A stretch of 64,000 nt of DNA from Diploptera punctata (GCA_030220185.1 JASPKZ010005710.1:1116001-1180000); one strand, 5' to 3'. Counted from the stretch's first letter, positions 20,030-33,305 are shown. The notes: generated by a model not told the origin, from the sequence alone. Translations and numbers: made by a program.

Positions 20030-22300
20030 GTTTTACTTATTTATTTTTGATAAATTATCTAATAAGTAAAACAAAATTAACTACCATAAAAAGGCTAGTC
20101 TTAATTTTAGAAAAAAATAATGACATTTATTTGAAAAATTGAAATTGATATTTTTTTTGTGAAAGGGGGTGTTACTACTATTATGAAGAGGGAATGATAC
20201 CAGTATTATATAAAATCATATTCCATTTGACCAAACGATCAGTGTTTATATTTCCAGAAATCCCCCAATACTATACATTTTCGATAGCAGAATTCGTTGA
20301 ATATTTTTATGAGAGTTAAAAAGCACAACCGAATAAATTCCCTCAAGCGATGTCATTTGAAATTCGTATTCGGGATGTTCCGGCTTCAAACCCGGTGCCG
20401 ACCAACCTGGTTGAGGTTTTATTCCCTGTTTTCCTCATTATTCAAGACAAATGCCGGGCTGGATTTTCATACCACGTTCATTTCATCATATTCACTATTA
20501 CAATAATAAAAAACATGGCATTATAAGAATGTATATAAAAAGAAACGCCATATTGATTTTTTTATCTTGTATTAACGATCTTTGGAAGCTCATATGAAGA
20601 GGAGATTATCATGAAATAAAATATTAGGTCTTATATTAGGATATAATACTTTAGACTTCATCATTATGTAATAATTAAAGCCATTTTGAAAGATCCAGAT
20701 GCGAGAAATTTAACTTTTGTCTAAATGTATCAATACATCCTATTATTACATGTGGCCAACCTGGCGGCGAGTTCTATAAGATCGCTCGAGTGATCGATTG
20801 TGTTGAAGAGTGGACTCAGTTCACCTTCGGTCGGCAAGTTCGCGGTTCGTGAGTGTTGAATGAGATATAAAATCCACGTAAAACACAGAAAATTCAATCA
20901 AAACAAGAATAAAAGTCATAAATATCTTTTAATAGATAAACAAAAGGACTGACTGGCTCTGAGATCTTGCAAAATAGATCGATTTATGTAGTACATGACA
21001 AAATGCGATCCGTAGCGTTACTGCTTGTGTGTTAGACTATAATACCGGATTTTATAAAAAAAAAAAACAAGATTAGTGAATAATTAATCATGTGAAATGT
21101 GTAATATATTATACTTTGGGTAGAAATCTCTTTCATGGCGAATTGTGGAGCAAGTACTCAACTGACCTTGAATGCAATGACGTCACATGGGGTGATCAGA
21201 TGTGCATCCCAAATGAAGATGCTTTGTGTAATAAAAGTGTAGTATAAATATTACATTATAATATAAGGATACACATAAAATGCTGTGGAAAGTAGGTCTA
21301 TTGATAATATGGCAGCATCAGCTTTCAACAAAACGGGGAAAGATGTTACACCAGATGCTGTATTATACATACAATTTTCGTGGACAATACATTGAAGTGT
21401 TCGAACTTTTATCTAGCATAATCGGTCAAGATGTTTATTCGAGACTAACTTTATATTGTGAAATTAGTGTTTAACGTTTGCTCAAGAGTGATTTTATATT
21501 TAGAAATTTGTGTGTGTGTGTGCTGATAGCCGTTATGAAGTCTGGAATAATAAAAAACAAAGGCTCAAGTTTAGAATATCTTTACCTATGATTTTCCATA
21601 GGCTATTACATTCTTGTAATACTGTTGCTCTATGCACTTTTTCCTTCTTTACTAAACATTTCGTACTATTTTAAACATTTATGGAAATTGTCGCATTTAT
21701 CTCAAATGGCTTCTTTGAAGTTCTTCAGAATTGATGTGCGCATGCTCAAACTTCCTCTCCGGACAACCGGGATTGTTCAAGGTAAGTTCAACTTTGTGTG
21801 GACATATCGCAAGGATATCTTGAAAAAAATAAATGGTTGACAACAGAGTTGATAAGTTACATTACTAAGGACGGAATCGGGGATTCCTAATTGCCCTGAG
21901 ATGAGCATGGCGCAAAAGTGGATATCCGAATTTCAGTTTTTAAAGGAAATATTCCAAGACATGGGGATTATAACGCAAATTGTTGCTATTCACTGTAATA
22001 AAAAAGAGAGAGAGAGAGATAGGTTATTGTCAGAGAAATATCGAAATCTGCATGCTAGAACTGACTACTGGTCGACAGTACAGCAATAGGCTGTAAAGTA
22101 TCTCGAATGCTATCGATTAAATGGTAAGTTGGTACGTTATGGATATTTTTTTTGTGTAGTGCGACATCTAACATCATCTTTGGTTACTATGTACGTACAA
22201 TTTTTTTTACATATATCACGCGAGTACTTATCAGTATGTTACGATCTTTTGGGTAGGTTAGCTACATTTAGTTTACATTGTGGAAATTAAAAAGTATATA
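20030..22300. other. Intronic AT-rich sequence
   Basis: No gene recognised. A segment near 21600-21680 (CTTGTAATACTGTTGCTCTATG) is distantly repeated at 24570-24640. Confidence 0.4.
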
Positions 22301-22329
22301 TATATATATAACATGATAAGAAAAATAAA

Positions 22330-22400
22330 TGCCTGAACGGGATTTGAACTCGGACCTCTGGGTTGGTACCCCAGCTTGCCATCCATTACACCACCAGGCA
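22330..22400 (-). repeat. tRNA-like SINE head (ACC in anticodon position)
   Basis: 71-base cloverleaf: acceptor GCCTG/CAGGC, A box GGTGTAATGGATGGC, anticodon stem CTGGG/CCCAG with loop GTACCAA, B box GAGTTCAAATCC. On the head side it adjoins (TA)n and CTGCCATCTAGTAG at 22513. Two copies, so treated as SINE. Confidence 0.75.
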
Positions 22401-22409
22401 AATCCAATC

Positions 22410-22423
22410 AAACATTCATCTTT

Positions 22424-22476
<53 letters not shown>
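22410..22476. repeat. (TA)n microsatellite
   Basis: Over 60 bases of TA next to the SINE head; similar TA runs adjoin the SINE heads at 48.95 and 49.9 kb. Confidence 0.95.
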
Positions 22477-22479
<3 letters not shown>

Positions 22480-22656
22480 TTATTACTAGATGTTGCGAGA
22501 ACATGGTCTTCACTGCCATCTAGTAGCTGACTATAACAAGTAAGCAAATTTAAAGAGGAATATTTTTAATTATTAGCAGTGACGCTTTATCGATGTTATA
22601 ATTTAAAATTTTGACATTGAGCAATTGCAAGCTTAATATGATATAAGAAAAATAAA

Positions 22657-22727
22657 TGCCTGAACGGGATTTGAACCCGGACCTCTGGGTTGGTGCCCCA
22701 GCATGCTATCCATTACACCATCAGGCA
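22657..22727 (-). repeat. tRNA-like SINE head, second copy
   Basis: Same fold with loop GCACCAA and B box GGGTTCAAATCC; followed on the head side by AT repeats and a G10 run at 22798-22807. Confidence 0.75.
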
Positions 22728-23119
22728 AATCCAATTCATTCATCTTTTTATATATATTTATATATATATGATATATACTACCAGTATTACGAGAAGGGGG
22801 GGGGGGGGAGTCGGAATAACTGGGTCTTCACTGCCATATATATATATAATATATATATATATATATTTTTTTTTTTTTCTTCTTAGCGATATCGAGTGAG
22901 GGATATCGAGTGAGGTTCGAGTGAGGCGACGTGACAGGTCAGCATGAGCAAATATCCTATATTATTCTTTTTCATTACTATTAGTTAACTTTTGGAGCAA
23001 CGATATTAATTTTCCCCACGATTTTTAGGTTAGATTTCTGTGAAAATATAATTACTTTTCCCCCATTTCTATTTTTGTTAACCAATTATATATGGGATAT
23101 GACAAAAAAAATATATAAA

Positions 23120-23510
23120 TCTTTTCGGAAACTAAATTGGCTATTCTATGCCACCGTGTCGCCAATGAATATTATCGGAGAACAAGTGACTTTTAGCGTC
23201 GTATTGGCCAATGTGAGAACACATGTTCCTGCTAGAACCAATTACCAACATGTTTGCTCACATAAGGGGATTCTACCCCAAGAGTCCACCTACATTAGTG
23301 AGCAAGTTAGGGTGAGAAAATGGGCAAGTTAGAGTAAGAGATTTGGCGAATTAGTACACCAGATTATTTTAGCGTTCACTTGTTTGTTAGCGGGTTTTCA
23401 TATAAGTTGGTTACTCTGTCTAAGCAATAACTAATACATATTTTACATTGCAAATGTGCTGATTTTAGATTACTTTGAGCTCAACTTCTCATTTATTTGA
23501 AGGCATTTTT
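23120..23510. repeat. Interspersed repeat X, copy 1
   Basis: About 390 bases found inverted and diverged at 26205-26615: shared GTTCACTTGTTTGTTAGC, CATGTTCCTGCTAGA and AATTAGTACACCAGATTA. No coding. Confidence 0.75.
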
Positions 23511-24293
23511 CACATTAAAAAATAAATTAGATAATTATTCATTAACTGTAACAATAAATTGTGTGCTTTCCATTTTTTAAAATTTGAATTTATGTTGGTG
23601 GCATAGAATCTCCACTAAATTCTATGTACAACGGTAATTTGTGCGTGTTTGGCGTTTTTTAAGGTTATGATTTTCGCTGACAATCCTCGAAATATTCCTT
23701 AGGCTATACATAGTTTTTGATCAGAAGAAAGCACGAAACATTGGGAAAACGTTAATTAGGATTGGAGATACATTAATTAATCAAATAAGTTATATATATT
23801 GTAGATCGTGCAAAGAAAGTTATGATTTATGGCTAAAACAGAATTTCCAAATTAGAGGAATGTTGATTAATATCTGACAGCTACGTTGGCGCAGTTGCCT
23901 TTTGCAAAGTCTTTAATTCCACAGAAATAGATGACTCCGTCGTTGAGACGAGCATATTTGCTTAACTCTAGCTAATCTAAAATCTGAAATATCTAAAGGT
24001 ATCTTTCGTAACGTAATTACTATAATTGATGAAAAATGTATTCCAAAAATCACGTGATTGAACCATGTAGAATGTAGTAGGATCTACCAAATGTGGTTTA
24101 TGAATAAAAAAAACATGTTGGGGCATGGGAGGAAGTCAAAGATGTAATGGAAGATATTCGATATAGAATGTAATCTGAGACCCGCTGCTGGTCTAATGTG
24201 GACGTCGTTTGCGCTACAATGACATATTTTTGTTAGTTTTCTTGTTCACAAAATAAATTCGAGTATTGCATTTAGGATAACTAACTTTTCTAT

Positions 24294-24450
24294 ACCAGGT
24301 AACAGCCTGTGAATATTGTAACGAACCATTAGTTGCTAACTATATCGATAGTTATCGATTCTTATTGGATAACATTTGTGCTAGCGGCATGGTTGTCAAC
24401 ATGTTCATTTACGCCAATTGTCATAAAGTTTTCAACATTCATTTCAATTT
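24294..24450 (+). repeat. Direct repeat Z, copy 1
   Basis: Shares TTGCTAACTATATCGATAGTTATCGA and flanks with 27414-27560. Contains a TATCGATA palindrome. Confidence 0.6.
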
Positions 24451-25125
24451 TAATAATAACATATTTAAATACTTCTCATAATATCAAGAAGACAGTCGAC
24501 CACTTGACCAAGGTATTATTAAAAAATATATTAGATGCCTCAACAGTACTTTACCTTTCCCTTCATTTTCCGTAGTATATGCTTGTAATACTGTTACTTT
24601 ATGTACTTCTTCTGAGTTTACTAACATTTTGTAATATTTTAAACATTTTTTAAGAATACTTATAAGTTATACCATTCTTTTACAATTTTTGCCTACACAA
24701 AAGTATGTATTTACGAGAAACACGGTAACATTACATTTTTGGACATATTGTGGTACTAGGTACTTTCCCACCTCTTCCAATGTTGTCATTTGTGTTAGTG
24801 TTAATTAGTGTACACTTCAGTAAATAATATACATGTAATTTATTTTGTTAGGCTAGGGAGGGAGAAGTTAGTGTACATCCATTTCTAATAAACGTTTGGG
24901 AATTTATTTCGAAGGTTGGTCATATGCACGTGCTGCCATCTAGTGACAGCTGTATAAACTCTCTGTAGGACTTCAAAGATATGTAGTTCCACCTAGCGAC
25001 AGCTCTATAAACTCACGCATACTGTTATTCTATAGGACTTAGAAAATATATTCGGAAAGGTAAAGTACTATTTCCATTTTAGCTCAGGATAGGGATGTGC
25101 GGGCATAAATTTCCATGGGAAAACT

Positions 25126-25653
25126 GCACTTAAACTAGCGTGAAATATTTTCGTCCTATAGAACAGTGCGCATGCGCCAGAGTTTATAGAGCCAGCGATA
25201 ACCCACAATCGAACCACATCGATTATCATCCTCGATTACTATCCGTCGCTATGAAATTTAAATGGCCAATATTTGCAATAAATCTTCAAATCTATGTTAA
25301 AAAAATATACTAATAATATTAAAATTACCAAACGATTATTAAAAATGGGTGTACACTTACTTATCACTCCCTAACGTTGTCCAACCAGCGATAACCCAAA
25401 ACAGCGATAGAAGAATCATAGATAAGTAATATAGTCTGTGGAGAAAATAGCAGTTAGCATCACAATATTGTCTAACAGTGTCATAATATTGTGATTTGCA
25501 TATTTAAATAAATACTTCAAAATTGTCTAATAATGTTATAAAAATTGTTTGAAAAAGTTAAAAATATTAAATAATGTTAGTAAATACAAAATAAGAGCTG
25601 TAGTTTACAACAATATAACTGAAAAATCAAACGCTAGTAGAAGTGCAGTTGAG
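25126..25653. mobile_element. MITE-Y, copy 1
   Basis: 528 bases with inverted ends AACTGCACTT..ACTAGCG. No coding. Its right end is 35 bases from the death-domain exon. Confidence 0.7.
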
Positions 25654-25688
25654 CCCTTCCATGTTCTATAGTACATATGAATTAGTAC

Positions 25689-25926
25689 CTGTGTATTGAT
25701 GTTCTATTGCTTTAATCTGCTCCTCTGTAAAGGCCCAATGATGTGCTAGTCTTTTCCACTCTCCTTGGGAAAGTTGCTTGTAGGCCACCCTGAATAGAAG
25801 TTCTCTCAAACGTTCGTTAGATTCGTGTTGTATTCCTACTGTGGAGCCTCGGGACTCGCTCAGGCGCCATTTCCGCCGAGCTGTGTTGAGCACGTTAAGG
25901 TTATTTTCCGTCCCGTCCTCTTCTTC
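25689..25926 (-). CDS. ANKDD1A: ANKDD1-like gene, linker and first part of death domain
   Basis: This 238-base exon starts in phase 0 after TTTATTTTGCAG and ends in phase 1 at ACACAG|GTACTA. The first ~36 residues are an acidic, low-complexity linker (EEEDGTENN...). The rest is the N-terminal half of a death domain: RLRELLFRVAYKQL, then EWKRLAHHWAFTEEQIKAIE, with the conserved buried W in helix 3 and the spacing of ANKDD1A/B death domains. Death domains are six-helix interaction modules that assemble signalling complexes. The intron upstream (26,467 bases) is filled with transposons; the downstream intron is 6,711 bases. A MITE copy with inverted termini ends about 35 bases beyond the donor side (25653). 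Confidence 0.93.
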
Positions 25927-26204
25927 CTGCAAAATAAACATTTTGTCAGTAATTTAATAGAAAACATTAGAACATTTTAAAGAATCGTACAACAAGATTA
26001 GTCACTCATATTTAAGACTAAACAGTGTTAAATCTTAATGGATGTAGGGTTCAAGGGGATTCTATGCCACTATGACACCTACATAAATTCAAATAAAAAA
26101 AAAAACATGAAAACCACACAATTTTTTATCTCAATACCGTATGTGAACAATTACCTAAGAGAAATATATATGTTGATTTTACCCCAAGAATGTTAGAAAT
26201 GCCT

Positions 26205-26615
26205 TAAAATGAAGTGAGAAGTTGAGCTCGGAGTGGCTTAAAATCAGCATATTTGCAATGTAAAACTTGTTAGCCATTGCTCAGATAGTATAGCCAACAT
26301 AGCTGTCATAAAACTAGCTAACAAACAAGTGAACGCTAAATTAATCTGGTGTACTAACTCGCCCGTTTTCTCATCCTAACTTGCCCAAACTAGCATTAAC
26401 TTGCTCACCAACCACTATCTTGCACATTTTTTCACCCTAACTTGACTGGATTCCTGGGATATAATCCCCTCATACATGAATAAACATGACAATTGGCTCT
26501 AGCGGAACATGTGTTACCACATGACCAACATGACGATTGCAGTCACTTGTTCTCCGATTGAATATTCAGTTGACCCGGTGTCATAGAATAACCGAATAAA
26601 ATTAAGATTTTGTTA
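26205..26615. repeat. Interspersed repeat X, inverted copy 2
   Basis: Inverted relative to 23120-23510; the pair brackets the death-domain exon 25689-25926. Confidence 0.75.
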
Positions 26616-26629
26616 TACGAATTTGAAAG

Positions 26630-26885
26630 GCAATGTAGGGAATCTGTGATGGGTTAGGACATGCGGCAGGAATTGGGAAGGAAAAAAGGGAATGGATGCT
26701 TCTTGAAGGAGAACTAGAGGGAAGATGCCCAATAGGCCAAGAATAATGTGAGAGAATAACATTAACCATGATTGGAGAGAAATAGATTATACAGGGGATG
26801 ATTGGAAAACATTAGCTGAGGATAGGGATGTATGGAGAACTTATGTCCGCGCGGCCTTGAACTTGCGGGTTCGATAGACCCAATT
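26630..26885 (+). mobile_element. LINE family B 3' end
   Basis: Frame-broken match to the B tail: WMLLEGELEG, then GATGATTGGAAAACATTAGC and GTCCGCGCGGCCTTGAACTTGCGGG, the same ending as 31521-31580 inverted. Confidence 0.7.
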
Positions 26886-27413
26886 TAGTTAATGTAGGGT
26901 AACTGCTAATATGCAATCTTCATAGGCTACACAATCTATTATAAGGGCTGTAACTTGGAGCGGTTGTTTTGGTATTGACACATTCTATGTTTCGATATAA
27001 TTATGTAATAATTAATTCAACAGACCAGGGACTTTTAACTCTACCTTTCTTGCAATAAAGTCTGCAAAAGAGAATAATAATATTTATTTTTAAAACCTTG
27101 GAGGCTGTACTGCAAACAGGTATAGTTAGTGTTTTTTGACGTGTTATCTGTCATTAGCATTGAAGCCCGAATGTCTCAATATACGAAACTACTACTCCAT
27201 TGTCTCAGCTCTAATTATTATACACCGTATCAGGGATAGAAGTATCAAGAATTATATTGATTATAACCAGCTTAGGGAGTCTGCGGCAAGGTTTTCGTCA
27301 CAGTTCGAATTTTATGTGACGTCACTGCATATTTTAAGCTACTTCCACAAAGTAGACACACAACTATTAAAAACTAATTGATAGGCTATAGATGAGGTAT
27401 TGGCCATTCTATT

Positions 27414-27560
27414 CCAGATATCAGTCTGTGAATCTTGCAACAGAACACTATTTGCTAACTATATCGATAGTTATCGAGAACTTATCGAATAACATTCGTG
27501 CTAGCGATATTGTTACTTACATTTTCATTCAAGTTTCTGCAACATTAATTTATCAACATG
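27414..27560 (+). repeat. Direct repeat Z, copy 2
   Basis: Same orientation as 24294-24450, diverged. Confidence 0.6.
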
Positions 27561-27828
27561 TTTATTCAAGTTAGGTTAGATAGGTTATAGTAAATAGATT
27601 GGATCGATAGGTACTAGAGTATATATATATAATTTTGATAACGTGTTTTTTCTTAAGTTTGTTATTCTAATTTAACAATAACAATTAACGATATTATGGC
27701 ATATTTTAGGTTATTTTTCGCATCAACTTCTTATCCAATTTTCTGAATTAAAAGAAATCATATACAGTAATATACATTGATGAGCTAATTATTCACATGC
27801 TGCTACAATAATTTTTGCACTTTTCGGC

Positions 27829-28682
27829 TCAACTGCACTTCTACTAGCGCTTGATTTTTCAGTTATATAGTTGTAAACTATAGCTCTTCTTCTGTATTTA
27901 CTAACATTATTTAATATCTTAAACTTTTTCAAACAATTTTTATAATATTATTAGACAATTTTGAAGTATTTATTTAAATATGCAAATCACAATATTATGA
28001 CACTGTTAGACAATATTGTGATGCTAACTGCTATTTTCTCCATAGAGTATATTACTTAAAAAGTGATCCCACAACAGGCCCGGAGACCCTTGGGGTAGTA
28101 GGAGGTTAAGGCTCCCACTTTTTCTAGACAATCGGCACTTTATGCCAGCCGGGTTGTCAGCCCTGCGTGACGACCGCCTTTACCCCAGAACAAGCGTCTG
28201 GTACTCATTTCCGTTAGAGGCTGAGTCGACCCCAGGGCCATAGTGCCGCCAGAGGGTTTGGGTCAGTTTAAAAATCCTGACCCCAACGGGACTTGAACCC
28301 TCGACCCTCCGGCTTGTAACTCAGTGCCTTAACCACTACGCTACGGCGTGCCCCGAGTATATTACTTAGTCTATGATTTTTCTATCGCTATTTTGGGTTA
28401 TCGCTGGTTGGATCAGCGTTAGGGAGTGATAAGTAAGTGTACATCCATTTTTTAATAAACATTTGGTAATTTTAATGTTATTAATATATTTTTTAAACAT
28501 AGATTTGGGGATTTATTGCAAATATTGGTCATTTAAATTTCATAGCGACGGACAGTAATCAAAGATGATAATCGATAAGTGGTTCGATTATGGGTTATCG
28601 CTGGCTCTATAAACTCTGGCGCATGCGCACTGTTGTTCTATAGGACTTCGAAAATATTTCACGCTAGTTTAAGTGCAGTTTT
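27829..28682. mobile_element. MITE-Y, copy 2, inverted and split by SINE-III
   Basis: Inverted relative to 25126-25653 and co-linear after removal of the SINE at 28059-28354. Confidence 0.75.
28059..28354 (-). mobile_element. SINE-III, full-length, with 14-bp target duplication
   Basis: GAGTATATTACTTA at 28045-28058 and 28355-28368. The minus strand begins GGGGCACGCCGTAGCGTAGT and has both internal promoter boxes. High similarity to 9583-9893 suggests fairly recent activity. Confidence 0.92.
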
Positions 28683-28699
28683 TCCCACTTTTCTTTTGA

Positions 28700-30530
28700 A
28701 TTTATGTATACCGGTACTGATAAATGACATAGAACCCCCAATGTATTTAATTACAACAATGGAAAAATAGGCTACGTCTTTCGGACTTCACTGCTAGGAA
28801 CCAGTGAATAGTTTCCAATCTGATGGTTTGTACTATTAAAGTGTAGTTCTTTGAATAGATATTAATATTACAAGACACTATTTGGCCATTATTATAAACA
28901 TTTCTGTAAATTGTACCCTTACAGATAGAACACAAGTTACTTAGTTTACATCATATAAAATTGTTTCATTGTTACCAGACTAGTATCGAAACACTGGCTT
29001 ATTTACATTCAAAGTCTGTTCTCACAGTGAGCTTCAAAGATGATAAACTGCATGTTTTATTGTTAACTCACACTTATCCATGTCACTAATTATAAAATAA
29101 AAGAGCTAGACTTGAGTAAATGACAGCATATGAATGTTGGAACGGAAGACATGTCACTATATCTCTTCTGAGGTAAGTTCCAGTTGTAATGTAAACAAAC
29201 TGGATGTATGACTGCATATTCATTAGTCGAATAATGGTTTTACCTTTGAGTGTGTAAGAAAATGTAGTTCTCCCTCTAACATTTGAAATAAAGGAAATAT
29301 ATAATACAAACTTTGTAGCTCATGTCTATATAAGTGAAAAGGGAGAATCTTAAAATATATAATTGCAATTTCAATATATTAAATAAACATTATTACATTC
29401 TTACGCAAGCGTAATGCAAATATTTGAAATTTCTATTGTTTCAAAATGGCCGCTTTCTGTAGAATTTCTTAAAACATTCGAAGAGAAACCTTTGAGAAAT
29501 GGAGAGAAACAAATTATTTTGAATGTTTTCAAACAGTTTACTGAAAAATATCTTACATTAGCCATTGGAGTGTGGTGAAAATAACAGCAGAATGTACAGA
29601 CGAGTCAGCATGGACCATAAATTCTGCTCGTAATGAAATTGCAAATAAAGGATATCTATTGACATCATTGAAAAAGAGTAAACATTCTGATTATGTAGGC
29701 CCATATATATGCATATAAATAAATAAATTGAGGAAATTCCTATTTATTGGTACCATCTTACCTTGTATTCAGTCTTATTTCTCGTAAAATACGATGATGC
29801 CCGACAACAATGTTTATATCAAAGACAGTTGCTTACACAATTCAGTCATATGGTAGGTAAAATAGCAATACGGTTCCTCTCATAGACGGAGTAAGTTTGT
29901 TTACAGTAGAACTGGAACTTAGCTCGTAAATAGTGTAACATATCGATAATTCACGGTGAACTTCAGTTACATATCGTACTATCGATATGTTGTGCAATAT
30001 GTTTATTCACGTTTTCGCCTTATACTTGACGTAATTGGTTTTCCATACATTTTGAAATTCATAATAACATATGCTTCACAAAATAGACAAATATACGGTA
30101 AGATAGGGCGAGATTATATTGGTTAGCCTTTAAATTTAAGGCTAATGTTTGTTATTATTATAGTTTTTACCGCACTTCCCTAGGTTGACTATCGTTTTGT
30201 ACCAGTAATTCGTATAAATCGCGCAACGTTACGTATTGTTAACATGGCGATTTATAGGTTATTTCAATCTCAACTTATAATTTAATTTTTGGGCTTTTTT
30301 TACTGTTTTTAGGACAAAAGAAACCATACAGACTTTCTGCTGCAATGATTTTTGTTTTCTTATATTTTTTCGAATTATTATAGTCTGTCATTTCCGTACC
30401 TTACTTAAATTAATATTTAAATATATTCCTCTATAAATCAACTAAATCAATTAATAATGTCTTTGTCCAATGACGACATGCTCTCTTACGACATTTGTAG
30501 AATTTTCTTCTGGTATTATGTAACCTACTC
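28700..30530. other. Intronic AT-rich sequence
   Basis: No gene or clear repeat. Two ATATCGATA-type palindromes lie near 29940-29995. Confidence 0.4.
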
Positions 30531-30534
30531 CTCA

Positions 30535-31055
30535 GGTTACTTTACCCCGATGATATGATGGGTGATAAATTATAAAGTGAGCACCGGGAGAGTCCTTAAA
30601 CCTTAAACTTGATACAAATTTAAGATCAAGGATAATCGCAGGAATAATTCCAAAATTCCCGTGGTCTGAGCGGTAATCGAAACCGAGACCACAATATCAT
30701 GAGGATACTCTAATATTTTTTTTTTTGCAAATGCCCCAGGTTGTCTTTCGACATTCCTGGTGTTCTCTCCTGGCATGGCGTACTTGTAACCCACTTCTGA
30801 GGTTGGGGCGCCTGGAAGGCGGGGTTACGTTGCCCCTATGATATGATGGGTGATGATGATAATGGTGCCTAATCTTAATCTAAGATGAATATGAATGATG
30901 ATTGCGATGGCCATATGATTTCGGGGACCATTTGGACCTTAAAGTTTTCCTGACATTTGTCTTACAGGCGAGGAAAAACTGTCCCGACCGGGAATCGAAC
31001 CCGGGCCCGCTGCGTGACAAGGCAGCACGCTACCTCGAGACCGCAGCGGTGGACA
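30535..31055 (-). mobile_element. SINE-II-type composite
   Basis: 30893-31055 is a clean SINE-II head on the minus strand (GTGTCCACCGCTGCGG; B box GGTTCGATTCCC). Before it, 30535-30880 has two ATGATATGATGGGTGAT blocks around a body shared with 61905-62060 (TTGGGGCGC.TGGAAGGCGG). Confidence 0.7.
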
Positions 31056-31129
31056 CTTTAGTATTATAATTTCTTAAATTTTCTTTTTTCATTGTATAGA
31101 TTTCTAGTATTATTGTTATAAAAACAGAG

Positions 31130-32600
31130 CGTTGGAGAGTTCTTTTATCCTGTGCCAATGCATAATGATAAAATTCTTCATCTTCCCGTTCATACAGGAT
31201 TCAAACCATTTATCCACATTTTCCTCGGACGTCCAATATCGTGGCGTCCTGTAGGTCTATCGGTGTAACTGCTCTATGTGGTTCCATCTCTTTTAAATGC
31301 GCATATCAATCCTTCTTTCTAGCAGCAATCATTTGTCCAACATTTAAGATTCCAAGTTCTTTTCAGATTGATTCATTCCTTTTTTTTTTATCCCTTATTG
31401 TGCACACTGCTGTTTTTCTTAAATATCTGATCTCTGCTGTTTCTATTTTTTCGTTTCTCATTTCTATTGAGTCCCCAGTTTTCACCACCGTACATAAGCA
31501 TTGGTACAACCATTACCTTACTTACTCACTGGCACTATCGAACCCGTAGGTTCATGGCCGCGCGGACATAAGCTCTCCATACATCCCTATCATGAGCTAA
31601 TGTTTTCCAATCATTCCCTGTATAATCTACTTCCCTCAAATCATAGTTAATGTTATTCTGCCACCTCATTCTTGGTCTACCAACTGGGCGTTTTCCCTCT
31701 GGCTTTCCTACAAGAAGCCTCCATGCAAGTCTTTCATTCCCCATACGTGCAACATGTCCTGCCCATCGCAGTCTACGAGAATTAACTGTTCTTATTATAT
31801 CTGGCTTCCTATAAAGACCATGTAGTTATGTAGTCTTCTCCATTCACCTGTCTGTTCATCTCTCTTTGGTCCAAAAAATTTCCTAAGAACTTTATTCTCA
31901 AATACTTGTAATCTCCTTTCCTCCCTTAAAGTAAGAGTCCATGTTTCGCACCCATATAATATAACTGGTAGAATAATAGTTTTATATATTTTCAGCTTAA
32001 CGTTTTTTGAAAGGAGTTGGGACATCAAAAGTCTCTGCAATGCATAATAGCATGCATTTCCAGAATTGAGCCTATGTTTAATTTCTTTGTGCATCTCATT
32101 CCTATTTGTGATTATTGTTCCTAGGTAGGCCTATTTGAATTCAGCCACTTCCTCAAAATTTCCCTCATTTGTCATTAGCTGTCCATTTCCATTATATACT
32201 GAATTTCTACGTGTGACCATATATTTAGTTTTACTGATATTTACTTCCAGTCCTAATTTCTTAGTGTTACTCAATAGTGTGTGCGTGTTGGCCTTTAGTA
32301 TCTCCTCGCTATCGGCCAGTAGTACTACATCATCAGCATAAACAACCATTACCTTATTAAATTTAATCTTCGTATCCTTTCTAACTTTATCTTTTAATGT
32401 TCTTTGTACAGTTCCACACATTTGTTGAAATTTATACAATTTATTTTATAAATCTTCATCATACCTCGCAGCTTAAGTATTTAAACTTTTAAATTGTTCG
32501 ACCATTTCCTTATTTATTATAATATTTGATCGCACAGCTTGTTTATCATACAATGCTATGCATTTAGATTTATTTATTGATATTTTCATGTTATATTCTC
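31130..32600 (-). mobile_element. LINE family A remnant, split by LINE B
   Basis: Upstream part (32357-32600) reads KCIALYDKQAVRSNIIINKE, then KFQQMCGTVQRTLK and KIKFNKVM. The downstream part (31505 down to 31130) resumes VPMLMYGG..., then RNEKIETAEIRYLRKT and CTIRDKKKRNES, matching 34590-34865 and 37878-38270. Stops and frameshifts are common. Confidence 0.8.
31521..32341 (-). mobile_element. LINE family B, 5'-truncated, inserted in LINE A
   Basis: 15-base target duplication ACAACCATTACCTTA (31506-31520 and 32342-32356). The minus strand opens at YADDVVLLADSEE, the reverse transcriptase catalytic box, then LGLEVNISKTKYMV. After frame changes come CYYALQRLLMSQLL, ILYGCETWTLT and finally KPEGKRPVGRPRMRWQNN with DWKTLAHDRDVWRAYVRAA. 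A frame runs through the junction at 32342, joining A and B by accident. Confidence 0.88.
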
Positions 32601-33214
32601 ATTCAACTTGACTAGGGGACCTCCCAGATAAATAAATAATAGTTTTAAAAAACTAAAAGAACACGCTTTATTAGAAAACTAAAAAATTAAAAATAATTTT
32701 AATTCCCAATACGCTTGGGATAAAATAAAACGGTCAACAAAAATATCATCTCCAACACATATAGAATAAAATTAGAGTTACCAACAAAAAGAATATAATT
32801 TTACCATCTAAAGCGTGGGGTGCTTTTTATGATTTTTACATTTTCTTCTTAGAGAGCTTACTTTTACCAATATCTGTTTATTATCAAATATATTAATTGA
32901 TATAGAGCACCCCACGCTTTTGATGGTAAAATTGTATTCTTTTTGTTGATAACTCTAATTTTATTCTATATGTGTTGGAGATGATTTTTTTTTTGTTGAC
33001 CGTTTTATTTTATCCCAAGCGTATTGGAAATTAAAATTAGTTTTAATTTTTTAGTTTTCTAATAAAGCGTGTTCTTTTAGTTTTTTAAAACTATTATTTA
33101 TTTTTTATTTTTTAGTTTTAATAATTTTACAGAATAAGATCAAAATGTAAATATCTTTAAATTCGATACTATTGTAGTATGAGCTAAAAGTAATACTCTT
33201 CTATAAAAAAAGCC

Positions 33215-33305
33215 CTCCCAGCCGGATTTGAACCAGCGACGTATGGATTACTGAAATTATATACCACTAAGCGTTCACTGCTCTACCAACTGAGCTCTTA
33301 CAACG
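33215..33305 (-). repeat. tRNA-Tyr-like head retaining an intron, copy 1
   Basis: Minus strand: A box AGCTCAGTTGGTAGAGC, ...GTATATAATTTCAG... between anticodon arm halves, then CCATACGTCGCTGGTTCAAATCC. Anticodon region decayed (CGCTTAG). Confidence 0.65.

Noticed and set aside
32131..32439. One protein joining MCGTVQRTLK and YADDVVLLAD on the minus strand
   Set aside because: The frame crosses the edge of a LINE B insertion with a 15-base target duplication; it is a chance fusion of two LINEs.
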